From an uncultured Anaeroplasmataceae bacterium (GTDB lineage Bacteria > Bacillota_I > Bacilli_A > Acholeplasmatales > Anaeroplasmataceae): a stretch of DNA of 64,000 nt. Positions 41,346-49,746 of the stretch are shown piece by piece (position 1 is the first letter of the stretch; each line of letters opens with the position of its first letter). The notes beneath the pieces are model-generated. The model saw only the letters and a program-made list of their open reading frames with translations, was not told the DNA's origin and ran no database searches. Position numbers and translations under genes: made by a program. The stretch lies in contig CATKXV010000008.1 of assembly GCA_949840955.1 (NCBI GenBank), positions 56,007 through 120,006 on the forward strand, in the 5' to 3' direction.

Positions 41346-43079
41346 ATGTTTAAGCTATATAAAAAATATTTGAAAAAATACAAAAAGCATGTTATTTTAG
41401 GACCATTATTTAAATTAGTAGAGGCTATATTTGAGCTTCTTGTGCCACTGATTATTGCAAGAATGATTAATGAGGGATTAAATAATACCATTTTAACAGA
41501 AGAAGAAAGAATTCAATTTATTTTACAAAATGGAGGTCTATTATTTTTATTTGCAGGTATTGGCTTGTGCTCAACTTTAGTATGTCAATTTTTTGCATCT
41601 AGAGCATCACAAGGCTTTGGAACAGCCTTAAGGGATGATTTATATGCCCATATCAACACTTTATCCTTTAAGGAGCTAGATCAATTTGGAGCATCTTCCC
41701 TATTAACACGAATGAATTCAGATATCAATAATTTACAGCAAAGTGTGGCTATGCTCATAAGGCTAGTCGTTAGAGCACCATTTTTAGTTGTTGGTGCAAC
41801 CATTTTATCCTTTATGGTTTCCTGGAAGGCAGGGCTTATCTTTTTAGGAACGGGTATTCTATTATTTATGATTATATTTTTTATTATGTTTTATACGATA
41901 CCCAAAAATAAAAAGGCTCAGGAAAAGCTAGATACAATTACATCCATTACAAAGGAGAATTTGAGTGGAAACCGTGTAGTCCGTGCCTTTTCAAGGCAGG
42001 CCTTAGAATTTCAACGCTTCATTGATGAGAATGTATCCTTAAAAAATCTTTTGGCCAAGCTTGGAAAAATCAACGCGCTTTTGAACCCTATGACCTTTAT
42101 TGTTACGAATCTAGCTATTGTAGGAGTACTTTATTTAAGTGGCTATGAATTTCAATTGGGTGGGTTAAATCAAGGAGATATTACATCCCTGTACAACTAT
42201 CTGTTACAAATCCAATTGGCGATTATGGTGGTTGCAAACCTTGTTGTTATCTTTACTAAGGCAAGTGCCTCAGCTGGAAGAGTGAATGAGGTATTTCAAA
42301 CAAGAAGCTCTATCATTGAAGGAAAGGAAACCACACCTAAAACGACAGTACCCTTTGTTTTTCAAGATGTGAGCTTTTGTTATAATGAAAATGCAAAGCC
42401 TGCCATTTCTCATGCGTCCTTTACCATTTCTTCTGGGATGACCGTAGGCGTTATTGGTGGAACAGGCTCAGGAAAAACGACATTAGTTCATCTGATGCAT
42501 CGTTTCTATGATGTAATGGATGGAAGTCTTCTTTTTTATGGAAGAAGCATTAAAGAGTATAGCAGAGAATTTCTAGATCAGCAAATTGCTTTGGTTATGC
42601 AAAAGGCTGTACTTTTTAGTGGAACCATCAAGGATAATTTATTGTGGGGAAATAAAGAAGCCTCCAATGAAGCAATAAGAAGTGCTTTAGAAGCCTCAAT
42701 GAGCTTTGAGTTTGTGGATAAGCTCGAAGCTAAGGAGGATACGGTTTTATATCAAGGTGGCTCCAATTTAAGTGGTGGTCAGAAGCAAAGATTATCTATC
42801 GCTAGAGCGTTAATAAAGAATAGTCCGATATTGATATTAGATGATTCCTCTAGTGCCTTGGATTATAAGACAGAGTTAAACCTAAGAAAAAATATAAAGG
42901 CTTTAAATAAAACAACCATACTTATTTCTCAAAGAGCCTCATCGATTCTGCATGCTGATTTAATATTAGTATTAGATCAGGGCCATATTGTAGGTCAAGG
43001 TAAGCATGAGGAGCTATTAGCCACCTGTCCTGTTTACCAAGAAATCTGTGATTCACAGGATTTAGGAGGTGAGTTCTAA
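41346..43079 (+). CDS. ABC exporter half-transporter (TMD-NBD), degenerate-site subunit
   Basis: Six-TM region, Walker A GGTGSGKTT, signature LSGGQKQR, Walker B LILDDSSSALD (Asp at the catalytic Glu). Start 41346 preferred over track start 41334 on SD position. Confidence 0.92.
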   Translation: MFKLYKKYLKKYKKHVILGPLFKLVEAIFELLVPLIIARMINEGLNNTILTEEERIQFILQNGGLLFLFAGIGLCSTLVCQFFASRASQGFGTALRDDLYAHINTLSFKELDQFGASSLLTRMNSDINNLQQSVAMLIRLVVRAPFLVVGATILSFMVSWKAGLIFLGTGILLFMIIFFIMFYTIPKNKKAQEKLDTITSITKENLSGNRVVRAFSRQALEFQRFIDENVSLKNLLAKLGKINALLNPMTFIVTNLAIVGVLYLSGYEFQLGGLNQGDITSLYNYLLQIQLAIMVVANLVVIFTKASASAGRVNEVFQTRSSIIEGKETTPKTTVPFVFQDVSFCYNENAKPAISHASFTISSGMTVGVIGGTGSGKTTLVHLMHRFYDVMDGSLLFYGRSIKEYSREFLDQQIALVMQKAVLFSGTIKDNLLWGNKEASNEAIRSALEASMSFEFVDKLEAKEDTVLYQGGSNLSGGQKQRLSIARALIKNSPILILDDSSSALDYKTELNLRKNIKALNKTTILISQRASSILHADLILVLDQGHIVGQGKHEELLATCPVYQEICDSQDLGGEF

Positions 43080-44821
43080 TGCAAAATAATAGTAAGTCTA
43101 TGCTAAAAAGAATTCTAATATATACGAAAAAATATAAGTTTATTTTAATTTTAGCCTTTATTTTTTCCATACTTTATGTATCTGCAACATTATATGCACC
43201 CAAATTAGTAGGAGAAGCCATTGATCAGTTTCAAAATTCACTTGCTTTTCAAATGGAAGATATTTATTGGATTGTTTTAGAATTATTAATCATTGTCATT
43301 TTAGGTGCATTTTTTGGTTGGTTTATGAATGCCTTATTAAATAAAGTAACCTACTCTATCGTTAAGGACTTAAGAGTTGATGCCTTTCATAAAGTTTTAA
43401 ACGTTCCAGTTTCCTACTTGGATTCTCATTTATCAGGAGATATTTTAACGAGAATTATTTCAGATACAGATCAAGTATCTGAGGGATTACTTCAAGGCTT
43501 TTCTCAAGCCTTAACAGGCATTATAACGATTGTTGTTACGATCGTAATGATGCTAATTATAAAATGGGAAATTGCCTTAGTTGTTATCATTCTTACACCG
43601 CTATCCTTATTTGTGGCAGCATTTATATCGAAAAGAAGCTTTAAAACCTTTAAAGCTCAAGCTCAAATTAAAGGAGAAATGGGCGGGTTCTTAAATGAGA
43701 TGATCACAAATCAAAAAATGGTTATTGCCTATCACCAAGAAGTTATAAATATAGATAAATTCCAAAAAATAGATTCAAATCTTTATGAGGTAGGAATCAA
43801 AGCTCAATTTAATTCATCCTTAACCAATCCAACAACTCGTTTTGTTAACGCAATTGTATATGCAAGTGTAGCTACAATAGGCGCGATATTGATTATTAAA
43901 AATCTTGCTCTAGGCTTTGGAATTGGCGGTTTGACAGCATTTTTGACCTATGCAAGTCAATATACAAAGCCATTTAATGAAATCTCAGGAGTAGCCACAG
44001 AACTATCCAATTCTTTTGCAAGTCTTAGACGTGTTTTTGAGCTTATTGATGAAAAGGAAATGGAAGATGAAGCAGTAAAGGGGTCTTTAGAAATTAAAGA
44101 AGGCAGTGTAGAATTTAAAGATGTTTGCTTTAGATATATAGAAGATAAGCCTTTGATTGAAAATTTAAATATAGATATAAAGCCTGGAATGAAGGTGGCA
44201 ATTGTTGGACCTACAGGCTGTGGAAAAACAACTTTAATCAATTTATTAATGCGTTTTTATGATATTCATCAGGGAGAAATATTGATTGATGGGAAAAGTA
44301 TTATGGAGTTTTCTAAGGATAGCCTAAGAAAACAAATTGGACTTGTACTACAGGAAACATGGCTTTTTAAAGGAACTGTATTTGATAATATAGCCTATGC
44401 TAAAAATGATGCAACTTTAGAAGATGTAGTAGAGGCAGCAAAAATGGCATATGTCGATGATTTTATTTCTAAGCTTCCTAAAGGGTATCAAACAATTATA
44501 TCGGATGATGATGGTGTATCTGTGGGTCAAAAGCAACTTCTTTGTATTGCAAGACTTATGCTTAGATTACCTAAAATACTTATCTTAGATGAAGCAACCT
44601 CAAATATTGATACAAGAACAGAAGTAATGGTTCAAAAGGCTTTTCATAAAATGATGGAAGGCAGAACGTCATTTATTATTGCCCATCGATTATCTACCAT
44701 TAGAAATGCAGATAAGATATTAGTTATGCAAAATGGGACAATTGTAGAACAAGGAACACATGATGAATTGTTGATTGCTAATGGATTTTATAAGAAATTA
44801 TATGAATCACAATTTGAATGA
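43079..44821 (+). CDS. ABC exporter half-transporter (TMD-NBD), partner subunit
   Basis: Walker A GPTGCGKTT, non-canonical signature VSVGQKQ, Walker B LILDEATSNID; TAATG overlap with the preceding gene. Confidence 0.92.
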   Translation: MQNNSKSMLKRILIYTKKYKFILILAFIFSILYVSATLYAPKLVGEAIDQFQNSLAFQMEDIYWIVLELLIIVILGAFFGWFMNALLNKVTYSIVKDLRVDAFHKVLNVPVSYLDSHLSGDILTRIISDTDQVSEGLLQGFSQALTGIITIVVTIVMMLIIKWEIALVVIILTPLSLFVAAFISKRSFKTFKAQAQIKGEMGGFLNEMITNQKMVIAYHQEVINIDKFQKIDSNLYEVGIKAQFNSSLTNPTTRFVNAIVYASVATIGAILIIKNLALGFGIGGLTAFLTYASQYTKPFNEISGVATELSNSFASLRRVFELIDEKEMEDEAVKGSLEIKEGSVEFKDVCFRYIEDKPLIENLNIDIKPGMKVAIVGPTGCGKTTLINLLMRFYDIHQGEILIDGKSIMEFSKDSLRKQIGLVLQETWLFKGTVFDNIAYAKNDATLEDVVEAAKMAYVDDFISKLPKGYQTIISDDDGVSVGQKQLLCIARLMLRLPKILILDEATSNIDTRTEVMVQKAFHKMMEGRTSFIIAHRLSTIRNADKILVMQNGTIVEQGTHDELLIANGFYKKLYESQFE

Positions 44822-44860
44822 TTTTTAAATCAGTGAGGATATGAAATAAGTAGAAGAGGA

Positions 44861-44902
44861 ATAAAATATAGGGCTATCTTTTGGGATAGCCCTATATTTT
44901 AT
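44861..44902. terminator. Bidirectional terminator
   Basis: 18-bp perfect stem ataaaatatagggctatc/gatagccctatattttat with short loop, between convergent genes. Confidence 0.88.
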
Positions 44903-44909
44903 ATACAAT

Positions 44910-46199
44910 TTAATTTTTTAGACAAGCTAAAGGAACAATATACACACCAGTATCACTTTGATATGCAAATTTATTTTTTGTTACTACCATTAAAAATGCT
45001 GGTTTTCCTGTTTTATCACAATCAATATCATTTGCTATTGAAATCAAGTTTTTGCAGGCTTGTTGGATATCCTCTTCATTTCCAAGCTTTACCTCTATAA
45101 GAGCCCAACTACCATCTGAAAATTGAATTACAGCGTCAGCCTCTCTTTTTTTTGAGTCTCGATATTTATATACTTGAGCACCGATGGTATCACAATAGAT
45201 TCGAAGGTCTCTAATTACAAGAGATTCAAATAGAAATCCAAAGGTTGTTATATCCTTAAAAAGACTTTGTGGAGTTAAACCGAGTGCTGCCGCACCGATG
45301 GAAGGATCAATAAAATGACGCGTATTCTTAGATCGAATAGCTGTTTTACTTCTAAGATTCGGATTCCATGCAGGAAGTTCTTCAATTACATAGAGGTTCT
45401 TCAGTGCATTGATATATTTAGCAAAGATATCTTTATCAAATGTTTCATCTGCTGAGGAACAATCTGCACGTAATGTCTCATCCGAAGCTGGAATTGATAC
45501 GTTTCTTGCATAGGAGCGCATAACCTTACGCGCGCGTTGTTCATCCTTGCGTATCGTAATATCTTTTAATGAAAATATATCTTCACAAACTACCATTTCA
45601 TAGTAGTCTTTTGCTTGTTGAAGCGCAATGCTATAATTTTGTTTCATTGCAAGAGGCCATCCACCTCGACACACATAAAATGCATAATCGTTAATGGATT
45701 TGTCTGAAAAAGAAGGCTTGAAAATTCCATTCTTTAAATCCATCAAAGAAACACTTCCATTACTTTCGCCACTTTCAAATAAAGACATAGTACGCATCAT
45801 TTTTTTTACAATTCGACCATTCCCTGTATGCCTTACACCATAATCATCTATATCTTCGTTTTTTTCTTTATCACTTACACTTCCAGTAAGAATATACTGC
45901 CCAAAATTTCCAGTTTTGTCTACTTCGTATTTGATTTGATCCCAAATAAATGAAACGTGCTGCCACTCATCTATAAGTATAGGCTTTTCACCCAAATTCA
46001 GAAATTGACTTGGAGCTATTTTAGCCAATCCTATATAATCTTTTCTTGTATCTAAAGGCATCAAATCAATCAGTGTCCTACTAAAACGTTTAGCAGTGGT
46101 TGATTTTCCACACCATTTAGGGCCTACAACAACTACGCATCCTTTACTTTTTAATGCAAAATCTAGTATTTCATCAAACAATCTTTTTATATATTCCAT
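44910..46199 (-). CDS. AAA family ATPase with DUF4143 C-terminal domain
   Basis: P-loop GPKWCGKSTTAKRFS, Walker B-like PILIDEWQ, C-terminal nuclease-like YKYRDSKKREADAVIQFSDGSWALIEVKLG. Confidence 0.88.
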   Translation of the reverse strand: MEYIKRLFDEILDFALKSKGCVVVVGPKWCGKSTTAKRFSRTLIDLMPLDTRKDYIGLAKIAPSQFLNLGEKPILIDEWQHVSFIWDQIKYEVDKTGNFGQYILTGSVSDKEKNEDIDDYGVRHTGNGRIVKKMMRTMSLFESGESNGSVSLMDLKNGIFKPSFSDKSINDYAFYVCRGGWPLAMKQNYSIALQQAKDYYEMVVCEDIFSLKDITIRKDEQRARKVMRSYARNVSIPASDETLRADCSSADETFDKDIFAKYINALKNLYVIEELPAWNPNLRSKTAIRSKNTRHFIDPSIGAAALGLTPQSLFKDITTFGFLFESLVIRDLRIYCDTIGAQVYKYRDSKKREADAVIQFSDGSWALIEVKLGNEEDIQQACKNLISIANDIDCDKTGKPAFLMVVTKNKFAYQSDTGVYIVPLACLKN

Positions 46200-46230
46200 A
46201 ATTTATCTCACCTCTTATATATTTTAATAG

Positions 46231-46319
46231 AAATCGGAAGAAAAGTAAAGAATAAATCGGAAGAAAAATAAAAAATAAATCGGAAGAAAAATGAAAAATA
46301 AATCGGAAGAAAAAGAATT
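46231..46319. repeat. Tandem direct repeat, 23-bp unit, ~4 copies, upstream of the AAA/DUF4143 gene
   Basis: aaatcggaagaaaagtaaagaat (46231), aaatcggaagaaaaataaaaaat (46254), aaatcggaagaaaaatgaaaaat (46277), aaatcggaagaaaaagaatt (46300). Confidence 0.93.
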
Positions 46320-46345
46320 ATGAATATAAAATGAAAGTGGAATGA

Positions 46346-46552
46346 CTAAATCTCAATCATTCCACTTTTGGCTAACAATATAATTGCTTGAGTTCTACTA
46401 GCAACCCCTAGTTTTCCAATCACATTGGAAATGTGATTTCTTACGGTTTTATCACTTATATGTAGTTTATCAGCAATTGATTTTGTTGTTTCATTTTGAA
46501 TTAATAATTTAAAAATTTCTAGCTCTCTAGGAGTTAAAAAATGACCATTCAT
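46346..46552 (-). CDS. Stand-alone LuxR/GerE-type HTH protein (68 aa)
   Basis: LTPRELEIFKLLIQNETTKSIADKLHISDKTVRNHISNVIGKLGVASRTQAI; SD ggagg upstream of ATG. Confidence 0.88.
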   Translation of the reverse strand: MNGHFLTPRELEIFKLLIQNETTKSIADKLHISDKTVRNHISNVIGKLGVASRTQAIILLAKSGMIEI

Positions 46553-46713
46553 AGGGAACCTCCATTATTTCCATTTTATTGTATGTGAAAAAGAACAAAA
46601 ATGTTTCTATTTTCTCTTATTTTTATAAAAAAATCAGTTGAGTAGGGTATCCAAATCCGATTTTTGGAATAAACTCCTCATATATGGAAACCATATAGGT
46701 AGGAGGAATATGT

Positions 46714-47148
46714 ATGATTGAGCCAGATACAATAAAACTATTAAGAGAATGTGATTTAGGAATAAAAATGGGAGTTTCTGCCATAGAAGATGTACTAGAT
46801 TATGTCAAGGATGATCATTTTAGAACCTTGTTACTTGATTGTAAAAAGAAGCATGAAACTCTAAAAGAGGAGATTGTAGAGCTACTTCATAATTATCAGG
46901 ATGAGGGTAAAAATCCAAATCCTATGGTAAAAGGCATGTCTTGGGTGAAAACCAATGCCAAATTAAGAATGAAGGAATCAGATAATACAATTGCAGATTT
47001 GATAACCGATGGCTGTAATACGGGCGTAAAATCCTTAAATCGCTATTTAAACCAATATAAAGCAGCCGATGAGGTTACAAAGGATATTACAAAGCGATTG
47101 ATTCATATAGAAGAGCGCTTAACAACTACGATTAGAGGATATTTATAA
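46714..47148 (+). CDS. Hypothetical helical protein, probably a ferritin-like/DUF2383-type four-helix bundle
   Basis: Predominantly helical 144 aa (LLRECDLGIKMGVSAIEDVLDYVKDDHFRTLLLDCKKKHETLKEEI); SD aggagg. Confidence 0.6.
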   Translation: MIEPDTIKLLRECDLGIKMGVSAIEDVLDYVKDDHFRTLLLDCKKKHETLKEEIVELLHNYQDEGKNPNPMVKGMSWVKTNAKLRMKESDNTIADLITDGCNTGVKSLNRYLNQYKAADEVTKDITKRLIHIEERLTTTIRGYL

Positions 47149-47175
47149 AACGCAAGGCTTTGCGTTTTATTTTTT
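47145..47175 (+). terminator. Rho-independent terminator overlapping the stop codon
   Basis: aaaacgcaa-ggct-ttgcgtttt followed by a T-rich tract. Confidence 0.85.
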
Positions 47176-47281
47176 GCTTATTTTTTTAATAATTCTAAGA
47201 TTCTTAGATAAATTCTTTAAATTTTGTATGTACTTTTTTCTCTATAAGAATTAGAATTAAAGCAGAAAGGTGGGAAAGACT

Positions 47282-48523
47282 ATGGCAAAGTCCATTGGTA
47301 AATTTATTTCAAGTTTAAGAAAGGCAAACGGCTATACACAGGAATCGTTGGCTGAAGTTTTAGGAGTGTCGAATAAAACCATTTCTAGCTGGGAAACAGA
47401 TAAATCATCTCCAGATCTATCCATATTACCTATTCTAGCAGACCTATTTCATGTTAGCTGTGATGAGCTTTTACGAGGGGAAAGAATCCCCAATTCCAAA
47501 TTAGAAGAAGAACAATCCTTGGGAACGAAAACAAAGAATCTAATCCTTAAGCGAATCCTATTGAAATATAGGAATATGGTATATATCTCTGTAGCTATAT
47601 TTTTAGTATTTCTGATTTTCTTTATTGCAGGCTTTTTTCTTGTTCCACGTACCTTGGGAATAGTTTTTCTTGTATTGTCGGTATGTATTTATATAGGTGG
47701 TATTGTATTTTCCTATATTACCTATACCTCAGTGGATACAAAGGTTCTAGAGGAGGAGCCCCATCCGATATTTATGAGGTATATGTTAAAATATAGTACC
47801 TTCCTCAAATGCTTATATTCCTTATTTCTATTTTCCTCATATTTTTGTTATGAAGCAAATAAGAAGCTGAAAATGGATGAGAGGTATAAGCTAAATCAAG
47901 AAGAGCTTCAACGGCTAGCCTATAATTTTAGACTGAAGAAAATTATGCTATTCTGTTTTGTTGGCATGGTTCTAGTTCTTTTTAGTGCTTTTGCAATTTA
48001 TAATTTTACACCCCTTACGCTTTATAAATATACGAAGGATGAAATTAAAGAACAGATTTATGATGTTCAATTTAATAAAAAGGAAGAAGTAAATTTAGGT
48101 ATATCCTTTGAGAATAATCACTATAACTTTAGTGTAGAACTACCTAGAGCATATCAGGATATTTCTTTTCCTGAAACTTATGTTTTGGATATCTTTTTTG
48201 GATCACAAGAGGAGCTATCCTCTATTTCTAAGACATCTGATTCTATTTTCACCATCCTATATCATGAGGAAACCTGTGATATTTATGTAGAGGATTTTAA
48301 ACTTTTTACACTCTATCAACAAGAAACAAAAAATAAAACAGTCTATTTTGCCTATGAGGATGAAAGGCTGATTGAGGATTTCAATAAGGAATACTATCTT
48401 GTAGCAGATGCACAAAATCGAACGATAGGATCAAGATTAACATGGTTCCTTGTAGGTTTATGCCCTTTGGTTTTTATTCTAATCGTAGGAATCTATTTTC
48501 TAAAAAGAAAAAGAATTCTTTAA
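47282..48523 (+). CDS. XRE-family HTH protein with C-terminal membrane segments
   Basis: IGKFISSLRKANGYTQESLAEVLGVSNKTISSWETDKSSPDLSILPILADLF; several hydrophobic helices. Start moved from GTG 47270 to ATG 47282 because AGGTGG lies upstream. Confidence 0.85.
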   Translation: MAKSIGKFISSLRKANGYTQESLAEVLGVSNKTISSWETDKSSPDLSILPILADLFHVSCDELLRGERIPNSKLEEEQSLGTKTKNLILKRILLKYRNMVYISVAIFLVFLIFFIAGFFLVPRTLGIVFLVLSVCIYIGGIVFSYITYTSVDTKVLEEEPHPIFMRYMLKYSTFLKCLYSLFLFSSYFCYEANKKLKMDERYKLNQEELQRLAYNFRLKKIMLFCFVGMVLVLFSAFAIYNFTPLTLYKYTKDEIKEQIYDVQFNKKEEVNLGISFENNHYNFSVELPRAYQDISFPETYVLDIFFGSQEELSSISKTSDSIFTILYHEETCDIYVEDFKLFTLYQQETKNKTVYFAYEDERLIEDFNKEYYLVADAQNRTIGSRLTWFLVGLCPLVFILIVGIYFLKRKRIL

Positions 48524-48552
48524 TATGCTCTCCTATAGAGCATATTTTTTTT
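48522..48552 (+). terminator. Rho-independent terminator
   Basis: aatatgctct-cctat-agagcatatt followed by a T-run. Confidence 0.88.
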
Positions 48553-48584
48553 GAAGTTTTCTCATACTAAAATAGGGTGATAAA

Positions 48585-49379
48585 ATGAGACAAACGATTG
48601 TATTTACTGGAGCCACAGGAGGCATAGGAGAAGCCCTTTGTAAGGAATTTATGAAGGATTCGTATACAATCCTTCTTGTTGGACGCAATTTAGAAAAATT
48701 AATAGCCTTACAGCATAAGCTAAAGGATAAGCAGGACATCCTTCTTCTTCCAGTGGATTTAAGGAAAAAGGATGCTTTTTTAGAAATCTATTCCTATGTA
48801 GTGGAAAAGAAGCTGGAGGTTGACATCCTCATCAATGCTGCTGGGTTTGGAATTTATGGAGAATATCTAGACCAAGATATCAGGTCCAATCAGGATTTGA
48901 TTATGGTCAATATCATGAATCTTGTTTGTCTATGCCATGTCTTTGGCAATGAAATGAAAAGAAGAGGGAGAGGATATATCATCAATTTTTCCTCCATTTC
49001 TGCCTTTTTTCCTGGTAAACTTATGGCTACCTATTATGCATCTAAGGCTTTTATTTCATCCTTTAGTATAGCTCTTGCAGAGGAATTGAGGCACGATCAT
49101 GTAGATGTACTTGCTCTATGTCCAGGGGTTGTCGACACTCCATTTTATAAGAAATCTAAATCGGATAGAGCCCATAGCTATCTTTTAGATCGCATGCCCC
49201 CTATCTCCGCTAGAAGGTTTGCCAAAAGGGCTTATCGGGTGATTCAAAGAAGAAAGAAGATGCTTCATATTTCTGGAGTGAAAAATAAAATATGGATTGG
49301 AATAAGTCGATTCCTGCCAGTGCATATTTTAGTTAAAATTATAGGCTTTGTACAAGCAAAAAAAATACCTCCAAAATAG
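48585..49379 (+). CDS. SDR-family NAD(P)-dependent oxidoreductase
   Basis: TGATGGIGEAL nucleotide-binding motif, NAAGFG, catalytic Tyr-x-x-x-Lys (YYASK). Confidence 0.93.
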   Translation: MRQTIVFTGATGGIGEALCKEFMKDSYTILLVGRNLEKLIALQHKLKDKQDILLLPVDLRKKDAFLEIYSYVVEKKLEVDILINAAGFGIYGEYLDQDIRSNQDLIMVNIMNLVCLCHVFGNEMKRRGRGYIINFSSISAFFPGKLMATYYASKAFISSFSIALAEELRHDHVDVLALCPGVVDTPFYKKSKSDRAHSYLLDRMPPISARRFAKRAYRVIQRRKKMLHISGVKNKIWIGISRFLPVHILVKIIGFVQAKKIPPK

Positions 49380-49407
49380 ACCTCTAGGGCTTCCTTTTTT
49401 GGAGGTA
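49366..49407. terminator. Likely bidirectional terminator
   Basis: Inverted repeat tacctccaaaa ... ttttggaggta between convergent genes. Confidence 0.6.
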
Positions 49408-49416
49408 TGTATTCAT

Positions 49417-49746
49417 TTAAATTTTTAATCCCTTTAAAACATCATTGATATTTATATTAGACATAAGGCTTGGGATGATGTCAAAGAAATCCTCTTTTGG
49501 AGCCTTATCCTCAAATTTTAATATCGTTACAGTATCATTTTTAATTTGTAGAATACAAACAGGTGTAATCAGTAGAGATCCACTAGAGCCATCTCCTGTA
49601 GTATTTTTAATATCTGTATTGACATTAAAGAAATTTACCTTAACCTTATATACAGGGACAATGCTCAAATTTTCAGTTAACTCTTCCTTTTTTCCAAGCA
49701 TAATCCGTTCATTTAATAATTTTGAAATTAAATCTAAGCTTTCCAT
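49417..49746 (-). CDS. GerW/YtfJ-family-like sporulation protein
   Basis: IVPVYKVKVNFF...GDGSSGSLLITPVCILQIKNDTVTILK resembles the YtfJ core (IIPVSKV...GG.GGG..I.PVAFLV). Confidence 0.65.
   Translation of the reverse strand: MESLDLISKLLNERIMLGKKEELTENLSIVPVYKVKVNFFNVNTDIKNTTGDGSSGSLLITPVCILQIKNDTVTILKFEDKAPKEDFFDIIPSLMSNININDVLKGLKI

Noticed and set aside
46231-46319. Possible CRISPR array
   Set aside because: Contiguous 23-bp tandem repeats without unique spacers, and no cas genes nearby.
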